Source: an uncultured Oscillospiraceae bacterium
GTDB lineage: Bacteria; Bacillota; Clostridia; Oscillospirales; Oscillospiraceae
Reading direction: 5' to 3'
Length of the DNA stretch: 64,000 nt
Assembly (NCBI GenBank): GCA_910587285.1
Contig: CAJULM010000005.1
Coordinates: 31,971-95,970, forward strand
Part shown: piece by piece, positions 6,729 through 14,099 of the stretch
Position numbering within the stretch: position 1 is the stretch's first letter
Layout: every line of letters begins with the position of its first letter
Made by a program: the position numbers and the translations under genes
Notes under the pieces: model-generated
Database searches by the model: none
Told to the model about the DNA's origin: nothing
Seen by the model: only the letters and a program-made list of their open reading frames with translations

Positions 6729-8846
6729 TTACTTCTCAGCCTCCGTGCGCCGCTTGCCTTCAATGGCCAGGAAAACCAATCCAAGCCCGGAAATCAAAGC
6801 GATCTCTCCCCAAACAATGGATTCGTCCCCAGTCTGAGGCACATCCGCCAGGGGCACGTCGGGGTCCTCAATCTCCACGATATCAGGCTCCTCCGCCAGC
6901 GGCACTTCAGGCTCCTCAATCTCCACAGGCTCCTCAACGGGCTCCTCCTCAGGCATTTCAGCCAGAGGCACCTCGGGCTCCGTAATCTCGACCTCGGGTT
7001 CCTCAACCACGAGCACGTTGGACTCCTCAATCTCGATCTCAGGCCCGGGTTCGGGCTCAGTCTCCGTATCAGTCCCGGTCTCAGGCGGCTGGCTTTCGGT
7101 GGGCGTGGCCGTGTAGACAACCTTACTCTCCACATTGGTCAGCACCCTCGGGTCAGGCGCTGTCACGGTTCCCTGGTCCGGGGTATAGCCTTCCTTACTG
7201 GGGGAAACCACATTATCCAGGGACTCCGTCTTCACCGTAAAGGGAATTACCTTGACCGCAAAAGGCTCGTCTTCGTTTTCCAAATAGTATCGGATGGTCC
7301 AGGTGTACTCGTTGAGCATATACTTGACGGTATGCTTCACATCTGCCGCAGGCATTTTGCCCTCAATGACCTCCTGCTCCGGCGTGTAGCCAGCAAGGGG
7401 TTGGGAGACTACCCTGTAATCGTCGCCTGCCTTGTGCTGCTCAGTGACTGGCTGGAAAACCTCCTCGCCGCCCGGGAACTCATAGTGAACGGTCAGGGTG
7501 TAGGTCTCAACCTTTCTATAGGTCACGGTGAACTCCATGCCCTTGCCGTCTGTACAGGTGCCCTCGACAACAGCAACGTCACACTCATATCCCTTGATCT
7601 CCGGCGAGGCGATCGAGTAGGACGAGCCTTTCCATACCGCTTGGGACTGGTCGCCGCAGGCGGGCTCGCCGCCCTCGTACACATAATGGACCGTTACCTT
7701 GGCCGGGGAGTTGCAGATATCGGTGATCTGAACGGCTCCGCATTTGGAGCACTTCATGGTTGTGAGCACCGACTGGCCGTCCTCGGAAAGCTCCTCCGTC
7801 TTAATGCCCCAGGAATGCCCCTCGCCCAAATCGTCACAGTACTGGTTGTCACCATCGTTGCGAATGGACTTCTGATTCCCACAAACAGCGCAGTAGTGCG
7901 CCACAGGCCCGTTTTCATCTTTAAGGATAGACCACCCGCAGCTGAAGGTTTTCTTGTGTCCACAGCTTGCACAGGTCTGCTCATGCGTTTCGCCGCTGAT
8001 GGGGACGCCGACATTGCCGTAGTCGTGCTCGCCGTCCGGACAGTACTTGCCGCCGCTGTCGCCATCGCCGTACTTGACCCAGCCGCAGACGGTACATACC
8101 GCGCCTGCTGCGTCGTCGGTCGCTCTGAGCTGACATTCTTCCGTAGCCGTTTCACTGCAGTGAGTTCCACACTGGCGGGTATGCGTACCGTTGTTGTTGG
8201 GTTTCCACTCGCCCCAATCGTGAACATCTTCGGCATTCGCCTGCCAGCCGCACCCCAAAGAGCATCTAACCGCAGCCATACCAAAATAGTCAAAGCGCTC
8301 CGTGGGACAAGACTCTTGATGTGTTTCGCCGCACCCAGTACAGGTCGCCGTGTGGGTAAAAAATTGCCAATAATCTTGGGCGTAGCTCCAGCTGTGCACG
8401 TGCTCCTCAGGCTTTTGGATTTCCTCGGGTTTCTGACTCTCCTCAGGCTCGTCATACTTGCTCGCGCCACAGTTTTTGCATTCGCCGTCGCTGCTATAAT
8501 CGTGCCCATTTGCACAGGGGTCGGGCGTCTCTGTCTCCGCAGGCTTGCTTTCCTCCGTATAGCCGCAATGCTTGCATTTTCCGTTTTCCAGCTCGTGGTT
8601 GCCGCCTGTACAAATGACGGGCTTCTTTTCATTGTCCTTATCCTCGTCCAGCGTCTCGTCGGGCTTTTTGTCCTTGTCGTCAGACAAATCATCCACATAC
8701 TTTGAGCAGTCCGAGGTATGATAGCCGCCCGTGCACTTGCATTCGGGGCATTGGACGGCATCCGCGAAGGCGGTCAGGTTCAGCAGGCTGACGCACATCA
8801 CCAGGGACAGCACGACGGCTAAGCCGCGATTCAAAAACTTCTTCAT
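6729..8846 (-). CDS. sortase-anchored, Cys-rich surface protein with MucBP-like repeats
   Basis: A 705-residue exported wall protein. Signal peptide at about 1-29 (ends LTAFADA). Residues about 30-400 carry roughly a dozen CxxC-type pairs (CKHCGY, CKNCGA, CTGCGE, CTVCGW, CASCGH, CAVCGN, CSKCGA) interleaved with His, like repeated zinc-ribbon knuckles. Then come three MucBP-like beta modules (starting VTVHYVYEGG, LTVHYEFPGG, WTIRYYLENE), an acidic tail with repeated PEVPLAE/PDVPLAD, the sorting signal VPQTGD, a membrane helix and a basic end. The ATG at 8846 has GGAAG/AAAGGA sites. It is preceded by two c-di-GMP-I riboswitches and an invertible promoter. Probably an adhesin; ligand unknown. 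Confidence 0.88.
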   Translation of the reverse strand: MKKFLNRGLAVVLSLVMCVSLLNLTAFADAVQCPECKCTGGYHTSDCSKYVDDLSDDKDKKPDETLDEDKDNEKKPVICTGGNHELENGKCKHCGYTEESKPAETETPDPCANGHDYSSDGECKNCGASKYDEPEESQKPEEIQKPEEHVHSWSYAQDYWQFFTHTATCTGCGETHQESCPTERFDYFGMAAVRCSLGCGWQANAEDVHDWGEWKPNNNGTHTRQCGTHCSETATEECQLRATDDAAGAVCTVCGWVKYGDGDSGGKYCPDGEHDYGNVGVPISGETHEQTCASCGHKKTFSCGWSILKDENGPVAHYCAVCGNQKSIRNDGDNQYCDDLGEGHSWGIKTEELSEDGQSVLTTMKCSKCGAVQITDICNSPAKVTVHYVYEGGEPACGDQSQAVWKGSSYSIASPEIKGYECDVAVVEGTCTDGKGMEFTVTYRKVETYTLTVHYEFPGGEEVFQPVTEQHKAGDDYRVVSQPLAGYTPEQEVIEGKMPAADVKHTVKYMLNEYTWTIRYYLENEDEPFAVKVIPFTVKTESLDNVVSPSKEGYTPDQGTVTAPDPRVLTNVESKVVYTATPTESQPPETGTDTETEPEPGPEIEIEESNVLVVEEPEVEITEPEVPLAEMPEEEPVEEPVEIEEPEVPLAEEPDIVEIEDPDVPLADVPQTGDESIVWGEIALISGLGLVFLAIEGKRRTEAEK

Positions 8847-8900
8847 TCCTTTTACTTCCTTTCTTTGCACTTTTCGGACGCAAAGGGTCCGGCGGTCGGG

Positions 8901-8990
8901 CTGCCGTAGCGGAGCCGGACGTGTCCGGCTCATACCGTAGGCCCCATAACTTTGCTGTCCCACGGTTTCCCGTGGTTTGCTCAGTCGCAG
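8901..8990 (-). ncRNA. c-di-GMP-I riboswitch, aptamer 2 (proximal)
   Basis: Minus-strand RNA shows the GEMM-I core: GAGCAAACC, a GAAA-capped stem (ACGG-GAAA-CCGT), GGGACAGCAAAG, then GGGCCTA and a second stem (GAGCCGGA / TCCGGCTC), closed by CTGC/GCAG. It ends 54 nt before the surface-protein ATG. Between them CTTTGC and GCAAAG can pair next to the ribosome site, suggesting translational control. The GCAAAG core has one A inserted relative to the usual GACGCAAAG. Confidence 0.88.
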
Positions 8991-8997
8991 TCGGACG

Positions 8998-9090
8998 GGC
9001 ATAGCGCCAAGGGATTGGTACGATTTCCCTTCGACTCCGCAGCCTCCAAAACTTTGCGCCCCATCGTTTCCAATGGTTTGCCAAAATGCC
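8998..9090 (-). ncRNA. c-di-GMP-I riboswitch, aptamer 1 (distal)
   Basis: Minus-strand RNA: GGCAAACC, stem ATTG-GAAA-CGAT, GGGGCGCAAAG, then a stem AAGGGA/TCCCTT, closed by GGCAT/ATGCC. This matches the GEMM-I consensus (GCAAACC...GAAA...GGNRCGCAAAG) known from Vc2-type aptamers. It lies only 7 bp upstream of aptamer 2, so both lie in the same leader. Confidence 0.9.
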
Positions 9091-9302
9091 GCTTTTTTGT
9101 CACCCCGCCGCCGTCGGCACATCCGCCGGCGGGCTCACCCCAAGGCGGATCGGCCCTCATCGCTCACACCCTCTCTCATTTTCCGCTTCGGATCAATCCT
9201 CTGCCCGCACCCGCTGCGGCACACCCACGCGGCACCGGCCGGTCAGGTTTAGCTCTTAGGTGAAACGGCTCATTTCATCACTGTTTTCTTCCCAATCCCT
9301 GC
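9091..9302. other. leader between invertible segment and riboswitches
   Basis: About 210 bp without a gene. I find no good sigma-70 promoter on the minus strand here. A hairpin (ATCCGCC / GGCGGAT) lies at about 9126-9155. If the upstream segment inverts, a transcript from it would cross this stretch into the two aptamers. Confidence 0.5.
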
Positions 9303-9329
9303 AGGGGACAGAATTTACCGTCTGTCGCC
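9303..9329 (+). repeat. left 27-bp inverted repeat of invertible segment
   Basis: Begins AGGGGACAGAATTTACC and ends GTCTGTCGCC. It matches the repeat at 9543-9569 in inverted orientation at 26 of 27 positions (A/G difference at 9310). Each copy also contains its own small dyad GACAGA/TCTGTC. Confidence 0.9.
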
Positions 9330-9376
9330 GCCTTGGCGGCTTCCCGCGGATAAAAATGGAAAACAACCGCAAAAAA

Positions 9377-9401
9377 GCGTCCGCCGAAGACCGGCAGACG
9401 C
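9377..9401 (-). terminator. leftward intrinsic terminator inside the invertible segment
   Basis: Minus-strand stem GCGTCTGCCG / CGGCGGACGC with a 5-nt loop, followed by six U. It would stop transcripts leaving the recombinase gene. Confidence 0.85.
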
Positions 9402-9483
9402 AAAAAAAGGCGAAAAAACCATGGGCGAAAATAGCATTTTTCCGCTCTTTGCTTTTTGCACCCAAAAAACGCCTGAGAAGGGG

Positions 9484-9512
9484 TTGCGCCCCCTCCAAGG
9501 GTATGCTATAAT
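9484..9512 (+). promoter_or_regulatory. sigma-70 promoter inside the invertible segment
   Basis: TTGCGC (9484-9489), 17-bp spacer, TATAAT (9507-9512), with an extended -10 (TGC just before it). It points right, into the 3' end of the recombinase gene on the opposite strand, where it serves no visible gene. Confidence 0.75.
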
Positions 9513-9542
9513 ATTTTTATCGTTATGTAGCCTCTACTTTTA

Positions 9543-9569
9543 GGCGACAGACGGTAAATTCCGTCCCCT
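9543..9569 (-). repeat. right 27-bp inverted repeat of invertible segment
   Basis: Inverted partner of 9303-9329. Its last two bases lie inside the recombinase stop codon, so inversion would leave the recombinase intact. Confidence 0.9.
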
Positions 9570-10413
9570 AACTGATCAACCCAAGCCGCTCCAGCCGGCG
9601 CACGTGCTCCGTGCCGGTGGTCATCAGGTAGATGCGGGTGGTATTCACGCTGCTGTGGCCCAGCACGTCGGCCAGGCTGACAATATCCCTTGTCGCCCGG
9701 TAAAAGGTAACGGCAAACAAATGGCGCAGATTGTGGGGAAAGACTTTAGACGGCTCTACTCCCGCTTGCTTGCACAGCCCCTTCATCTCCCGCCAGATTT
9801 GCTTCCGGGACAAGCTGGTTCCACTTTGGGTAAGAAATATTTTACCCAAAGTGATTTTTTGTTTTTTTGCGTATTTCAACAGCTTGCGGCACAGCTTATT
9901 GGGCAGCAGAATGCTGCGGATTTTGCCCTTGAGCCGAATTTCCGCCCGTCCTGCCCGGGCGGCCTCCACAGTAATGCAGCGCGCCTCGGACACTCGAATA
10001 CCAGTGGCGCAGATGGTCTCCAGCAGCAGCTCCAGCCGCTCCCGACCCTGATCCCGGGCGGCGCAGAGCAGGCGTTGGTATTCGCTTCGGGTCAGCTCTC
10101 GGGACGAATCCCGAAAAGCCATCCGCTGAATGCTGAGAAGCCTCACCTGACAGTCCTCCCGACCTAAAAATCGGAGTATCCCGTTTAGCGCAGACAGCTT
10201 CCCGTTGACTGTCATCGGAGCCCGTCCATCCTTCAGCAGCTTTTCTTTCCAGGCAAACGCCAGCTCTTTTGTCACCGCTCTGCCGTTCAGCCACATGGAA
10301 AAGGCTCTGATATCCCGCAGATATTTTTCCACAGTGGCGGCCGCCCGTTCCTCTTGGCGCAGATGCTTTTGGTAATCTCTCATCTCTCTGCTTCCAATGT
10401 GCTGTTCACGCAT
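9568..10413 (-). CDS. tyrosine recombinase (XerC/D-like), probable DNA invertase
   Basis: A 281-residue tyrosine recombinase. N-terminal SAM-like core-binding domain (about 10-95); catalytic domain with Arg in GIRVSE, Lys in RLKGK, the HxLRH box (HNLRH), the second His in LGHSS and the nucleophile Tyr in TTRIYL, so all catalytic residues are present. The start has AAGGAGG. Such enzymes cut and rejoin strands at paired sites, causing integration, resolution or inversion. There is no element or attachment site around it; instead its stop codon overlaps the right inverted repeat of a promoter-bearing segment, so it most likely flips that segment. A dyad TTTACCACAGTAAA overlaps its probable promoter. 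Confidence 0.92.
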   Translation of the reverse strand: MREQHIGSREMRDYQKHLRQEERAAATVEKYLRDIRAFSMWLNGRAVTKELAFAWKEKLLKDGRAPMTVNGKLSALNGILRFLGREDCQVRLLSIQRMAFRDSSRELTRSEYQRLLCAARDQGRERLELLLETICATGIRVSEARCITVEAARAGRAEIRLKGKIRSILLPNKLCRKLLKYAKKQKITLGKIFLTQSGTSLSRKQIWREMKGLCKQAGVEPSKVFPHNLRHLFAVTFYRATRDIVSLADVLGHSSVNTTRIYLMTTGTEHVRRLERLGLIS

Positions 10414-10533
10414 ATTTGTTCCTCCTTGTCATAAATGCACTTAGTTTACCACAGTAAAGGAGAAATATGCCGATTTTTCTACCCGTCCCAGTTTCAGCAA
10501 AACCAACGCCCTGCACCGCCGCTTAAAAACGCG

Positions 10534-10568
10534 GCCGGGAGGCCGGACAATTTGTCCAGCCTCCCGGC
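10534..10568. terminator. bidirectional intrinsic terminator
   Basis: Long stem GCCGGGAGGC...GCCTCCCGGC with inner GGACAA/TTGTCC. T-runs lie on both sides. It ends the CotH operon transcribed from the right. Confidence 0.85.
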
Positions 10569-10622
10569 GTTTTTTCTGTCCTCCTCCAGCCCTCCAGCAA
10601 GGGGAGGAAAATTGCAAGCATC

Positions 10623-12524
10623 TTAGTTTTTTCCTTTGAAGCGAAACGCTGTCACCAGTCCTGCCAGCAGGGTCAAAGCGGAAGCCGCCAGCAAAATCAA
10701 GGTTCCGCCGTCCTCCCCCTGCGCACTGCCGCCGGGCGGCTGCCCCTTCCCGTTCCCGCCCTCTCCAAAGACAGACAAGTCAAAGCCTACCGGGGATTGC
10801 TGCTCGGACTGTTCCCCGCCCTCCGCCTCCGGCTGAGCGGGGGCAAACGGACCTGCCGACCCAAGGGGCCGGAAGGCGTCTGTGTCCGGCCCCTCCCCAC
10901 CCAAGAAACCTCCAGGACCGCCGTTGCCCATCGTCCCCAGGTCAGACAGGGCAATGGCCGATGCGTCCACCAAACCGGAGTTGTCCGCGGCCTGCCCCTC
11001 ATCTGTGGAGGGAATGGTTCCGGCGAGCTGGCCGGACACACTTTCTGCCCGCAGGGTGCAAAAGGCGGTCAGCGCCTCCACCCCCGTCTCAAATTCCTCC
11101 GTGGTGCAGAATTTGGTGGGATCCCGCTCCACATAGGGGGCAATGAGGGCTCGGGCCTCCTCAATGATTACATCAAGGTTTACTGTATTTAAAAATTCCT
11201 CAAAGTATTGGTGGTACAGTGCGGTATACGCCTCATCCGCGAAAATCCAGTCCGCCATGGGCCGGTCGCCGTTTCCGCTAACGGATAAGGGCGAGTCGAT
11301 GGGATCATTCACTGCCTCCGAAGCGTCGCTGCCCTGGAAGGTCCCAAAAGCCAGATTATAGTCCCAGGGAATCATGGACAGCCGCCCGTCCTTCTCATAG
11401 AGATAGTAGTTGTGCACCATGGCGCCGGTGTAGCTGTCGCCGTTGACCACAAAATTGTGCACCACAAAATAGCGCAGTACCTGGTCTATGTCCAGAGCGT
11501 CCTCCACAGTTTCGCCTGTGTTAAGCGTTTTCAGCGCCCAGATGAGCCGGGCCTGGTCTGCGCTGGACACATCGGTTTTGGCGCTGTCGAAGATGTTGGA
11601 ATAGCTGTCCGGATTGTCATCCGTATATTGCAGCTTCACGTCGCCGGAGCCCATGCCGCCGAAGCCGCCCCCCGGCCCGCCGCCAAACCGTTCCCAGGGA
11701 TCAAACCCTCCCTGGGGCGCGTCTCCGCTTCCGCCTGTTTCAGGAAATTGGCCGCCGAAGGAGGGTGGAGTAAAGCCCTCCGGCGCAGCTCCCTGTTGTT
11801 TCGGCGGCTGCGTACTGCCGGACGCACCGTCAGCCTGCTCCCCGTCGTCACGGTTCATAAACTCGTCCATGTCGAAGTCCCGGCCGTTTCCCCGGCCCCC
11901 GCCGAAGCTCATACTGTCCGGCTTGTACAGCTCGCCGTGATCCCGGCCGTAATTGCGCTGAAGGAAGGCGTCCTCCACCCCCTCCACCGCCAAATACAGT
12001 CCCCAGTCCTCCCCGTTTACGGTGAGGTACACATAACTGCACAGCGGCGCCTTCGCCCCAAACTCCCCCATCATGCGGTAGGTGAGGTAATCCTTCATCA
12101 TGGTGTTGTCCTGGATGAGATTGTTCAGGCACAGCTTATCCAAACCGTGGTAGCTCTTGCCCTTGTCATAATGGTCAAATTCCAGCTTGAAGCTGTAGCG
12201 GTCGCTGCCCATCTGGGACACCGTGGACAGAGAGGTGTTCCCCTTCGCCCGAATGCCAATGCTTTGATACGCCTCGTTGTCAATGACCACTGCGCACAGG
12301 GCGTACTCCTCATTCTCACAGATTTCAATAAACTGCTCCCAGTCGTCCATCACAATGTCGATGGTATGTACCTGGGACGTGTCAAACAGCTTCGCCTCAT
12401 AACCCATCACCCTGGAGGCGGGCTGGACGCCCAAGGCCTGGCCGTTCATAAACAGCAGGGTGAGCAGTAAAGACAGCAGCGCCCCAGCCAGGCAAATGCG
12501 GTCGATGTATTTGTGCGCCGCCAT
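10623..12524 (-). CDS. CotH kinase family protein
   Basis: A 633-residue exported or membrane-linked protein with a CotH spore-coat-kinase-like domain. N-terminal membrane anchor (about 8-28), CotH core with IRAKGNTS, LDKLCLNNLIQDNTMMKDYL and IPWDYNLAFGTF, a low-complexity Gly/Pro-rich insert near residues 205-300, a Gly/Gln/Pro-rich tail and a C-terminal membrane helix ending RFKGKN. CotH kinases phosphorylate coat proteins in Bacillus; here the substrate is unknown. The ATG at 12524 uses GGGGTGA, which overlaps the upstream gene's stop. Third gene of a VTC / DUF4956 / CotH operon. Confidence 0.88.
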   Translation of the reverse strand: MAAHKYIDRICLAGALLSLLLTLLFMNGQALGVQPASRVMGYEAKLFDTSQVHTIDIVMDDWEQFIEICENEEYALCAVVIDNEAYQSIGIRAKGNTSLSTVSQMGSDRYSFKLEFDHYDKGKSYHGLDKLCLNNLIQDNTMMKDYLTYRMMGEFGAKAPLCSYVYLTVNGEDWGLYLAVEGVEDAFLQRNYGRDHGELYKPDSMSFGGGRGNGRDFDMDEFMNRDDGEQADGASGSTQPPKQQGAAPEGFTPPSFGGQFPETGGSGDAPQGGFDPWERFGGGPGGGFGGMGSGDVKLQYTDDNPDSYSNIFDSAKTDVSSADQARLIWALKTLNTGETVEDALDIDQVLRYFVVHNFVVNGDSYTGAMVHNYYLYEKDGRLSMIPWDYNLAFGTFQGSDASEAVNDPIDSPLSVSGNGDRPMADWIFADEAYTALYHQYFEEFLNTVNLDVIIEEARALIAPYVERDPTKFCTTEEFETGVEALTAFCTLRAESVSGQLAGTIPSTDEGQAADNSGLVDASAIALSDLGTMGNGGPGGFLGGEGPDTDAFRPLGSAGPFAPAQPEAEGGEQSEQQSPVGFDLSVFGEGGNGKGQPPGGSAQGEDGGTLILLAASALTLLAGLVTAFRFKGKN

Positions 12525-12528
12525 CCCG

Positions 12529-13200
12529 TCACCCCATGTAGTCACCGTTGTAGCTCACCAGCACGGCGCTGCGCACGCCGTCCATGCCGCACAGCTCATT
12601 CACAAAGCCGGTCTCGCCGTCCCTGAGGCGCACCTCCAGATTCAGCTCCACCAGCCCCTTCTGCACCGTTTTACTCTTGACCGAGCACCGCTGGGTAAAT
12701 TGCTCCAGGTACGCCTTGGCGCGGCCCTCGCTGTCGCCGTCCTCGCACTGGAGCACAACGATATAGGGATTGGCAAAGGACTTTCGATTCACAAACACCA
12801 GCAGAATCAGACCGATGACCACGCTTCCGATGACAGCCAGGGGGATCATCCCCGCCGCCAGCACAATGCCCACGGCGATGGACCAGAACAGAAAGGCGAT
12901 ATCCAATGGCTCCTTAATGGCGGCGCGGAAGCGGACGATAGACAGTGCGCCCACCATGCCCAGGGAGAGCACCACGTTGCTGGTAACGGCTAAGATGACC
13001 ATGGTGGTAATCATGGCCAGGGCCACCAGCGTCACGCCAAAGCTGGACGAGTACATCACGCCGGAGAAGGTCTTTTTGTATACCAGCAGGATAAAAAGAC
13101 CGATACCAAACGCCAAAATGAGCGCCAGCGCCATATCCAGCAGACTGACACTGGTGACGTTCTCCAGAAAGCTGGATTTGAAAATGTCTTGGAATGTCAT
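12529..13200 (-). CDS. DUF4956 membrane protein
   Basis: A 223-residue protein with four membrane helices (about 20-42, 50-75, 100-145 as two) followed by a soluble C-terminal domain of about 85 residues. The segment SLGMVGALSIVRFRAAIKEPLDI is the family hallmark. The ATG at 13200 is preferred over the one at 13221 because AAAGGAAAG lies upstream of it. DUF4956 proteins are regularly found between a VTC polyphosphate polymerase and a CotH protein, as here. Function unknown; an envelope or polyphosphate-related complex is a guess from the neighbourhood. Confidence 0.88.
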   Translation of the reverse strand: MTFQDIFKSSFLENVTSVSLLDMALALILAFGIGLFILLVYKKTFSGVMYSSSFGVTLVALAMITTMVILAVTSNVVLSLGMVGALSIVRFRAAIKEPLDIAFLFWSIAVGIVLAAGMIPLAVIGSVVIGLILLVFVNRKSFANPYIVVLQCEDGDSEGRAKAYLEQFTQRCSVKSKTVQKGLVELNLEVRLRDGETGFVNELCGMDGVRSAVLVSYNGDYMG

Positions 13201-13254
13201 AAAAAATTTCTTTCCTTTCATTCATGTATTCACGCCTCGCCTGCTCATAACGGC

Positions 13255-13932
13255 TCAGACACCATAAATCCGGCAGGCGGCGTATTTGGAGAACGCCCCG
13301 GCCCGCCGCCCCTCTAACTGCACAGCGTCCCGGATGACGCTGGGAAGAAACTCGTCCCACTTCACCTCCAAAATGGTGACAGGCTCCCCCGCCGGGATGG
13401 TAACGCAGCCGGGATTTAAAAAGTCGGTGCAGCCCAGCCCCGTGCGGATGTCATAGTCCAACGTCACCCGCACGTTGCCTGGAGCGTAGACGAAAGGCTC
13501 ACGGGTGTAGTCCACAATGGTGCGGGGCCGCAGCCCCTGTGAACTTATTTTGCTATACAGCTCTTGCACCAGCGGCCTTCCGCTGTCTCCCATCCAGTTC
13601 AGTTCCCCATTCACAATGGCCTGGGCCTCTTGAGCGGCGAGCTGGACCAACACCTTGGTCCCCAGCCCGTTCCGCTTGCTTTTCTTCTCCAGGCGGATCA
13701 GGGACAAATCGCCGTTATAATAGCGGATGCGGAACTTCTCCCGGCAGTTTACCCCGTCGATCTTCTCCCGCAGGGCCTTATCCTCCAAGTTGTCAAAATA
13801 CAGGCTGCGGACCTGATATTGTCCATGGGCGGCGTGGCTGTCCGCCCGACACACCGCCCTCAGCCGCGCCCGAACGGCCAACTGGTCAGACAGGCTGATC
13901 TGATGCTTCCACTCATGCCGGTATTGCGCCAT
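13255..13932 (-). CDS. VTC-domain protein (polyphosphate polymerase-like)
   Basis: A 225-residue VTC domain, the catalytic tunnel fold of yeast Vtc4 that makes polyphosphate from ATP. Visible family features are the paired basic strands REKFRIRYYNG and RLEKKSKRNG, the YQVRSLYFDN strand near the start, RPRTIVDYTREPF and the late Glu in VTILEVKWDEFLP. The start has GAAAGGACGTGACGCT. It leads the operon with DUF4956 and CotH, downstream of an array of direct repeats shared with a divergent response regulator (14100-14774). Confidence 0.88.
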   Translation of the reverse strand: MAQYRHEWKHQISLSDQLAVRARLRAVCRADSHAAHGQYQVRSLYFDNLEDKALREKIDGVNCREKFRIRYYNGDLSLIRLEKKSKRNGLGTKVLVQLAAQEAQAIVNGELNWMGDSGRPLVQELYSKISSQGLRPRTIVDYTREPFVYAPGNVRVTLDYDIRTGLGCTDFLNPGCVTIPAGEPVTILEVKWDEFLPSVIRDAVQLEGRRAGAFSKYAACRIYGV

Positions 13933-13971
13933 AGCGTCACGTCCTTTCCAGAAAGCACTTTAGCACAGAAC

Positions 13972-14065
13972 GCTGAACCGACGCTGAAAATTCCAGCACA
14001 AAATGTGAAGGAACTGTAAATTGACTCTTTTTCAGCTTCATTTCAGCCTTGCCTGATAGTATAAT
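13972..14065. promoter_or_regulatory. divergent control region with mirrored direct repeats
   Basis: GCTGAA occurs at 13972 and 13983 and its complement TTCAGC at 14031 and 14042. Each pair has an 11-bp period, the spacing used by OmpR/PhoB-type regulators. The right pair lies just before the -10 TATAAT (14060-14065) of the response-regulator gene. The left pair lies, on the minus strand, just before a TGTGCTAAAGT -10 for the VTC operon. Neither promoter has a good -35, as expected for activated promoters. Confidence 0.6.
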
Positions 14066-14099
14066 AAGGTTGCTAAACCAATCGCGGCGGGAGGGACTT

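Larger units (their letters stand above)
9330..9542. other. candidate invertible promoter segment (inverton)
   Basis: 213 bp flanked by the 27-bp inverted repeats and directly abutting a tyrosine recombinase gene. It holds one strong promoter near its right end pointing right (9484-9512), away from the surface-protein operon, and one terminator acting leftward (9377-9401). In this orientation the adhesin operon has no visible promoter and is shielded from recombinase read-through (OFF). After inversion the promoter would point into the riboswitch-adhesin-sortase operon (ON). Inference from architecture; no read evidence. Confidence 0.75.

Noticed and set aside
8847..9122. Extension of the surface-protein reading frame upstream by 92 codons
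   Set aside because: The stretch reads straight through both riboswitch aptamers and lacks a ribosome site; the signal peptide begins at the ATG at 8846.
9091..9302. A constitutive promoter for the adhesin operon
   Set aside because: I searched the minus strand for -10/-35 pairs with 16-18 bp spacing and found none convincing.
9303..9569. REPIN-like or MITE element instead of an inverton
   Set aside because: Each repeat contains its own small dyad and begins GGGGACAGAATTTACC, as in some Y1-transposase-linked palindromes. But the enclosed promoter and terminator, recombinase adjacency and orientation fit an invertible promoter better. Kept as the alternative; a genome-wide copy count would decide.
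14028..14033. TTGACT as -35 for the response-regulator gene
   Set aside because: It lies 26 bp from the TATAAT, too far for sigma-70; an activator-type promoter is more likely.
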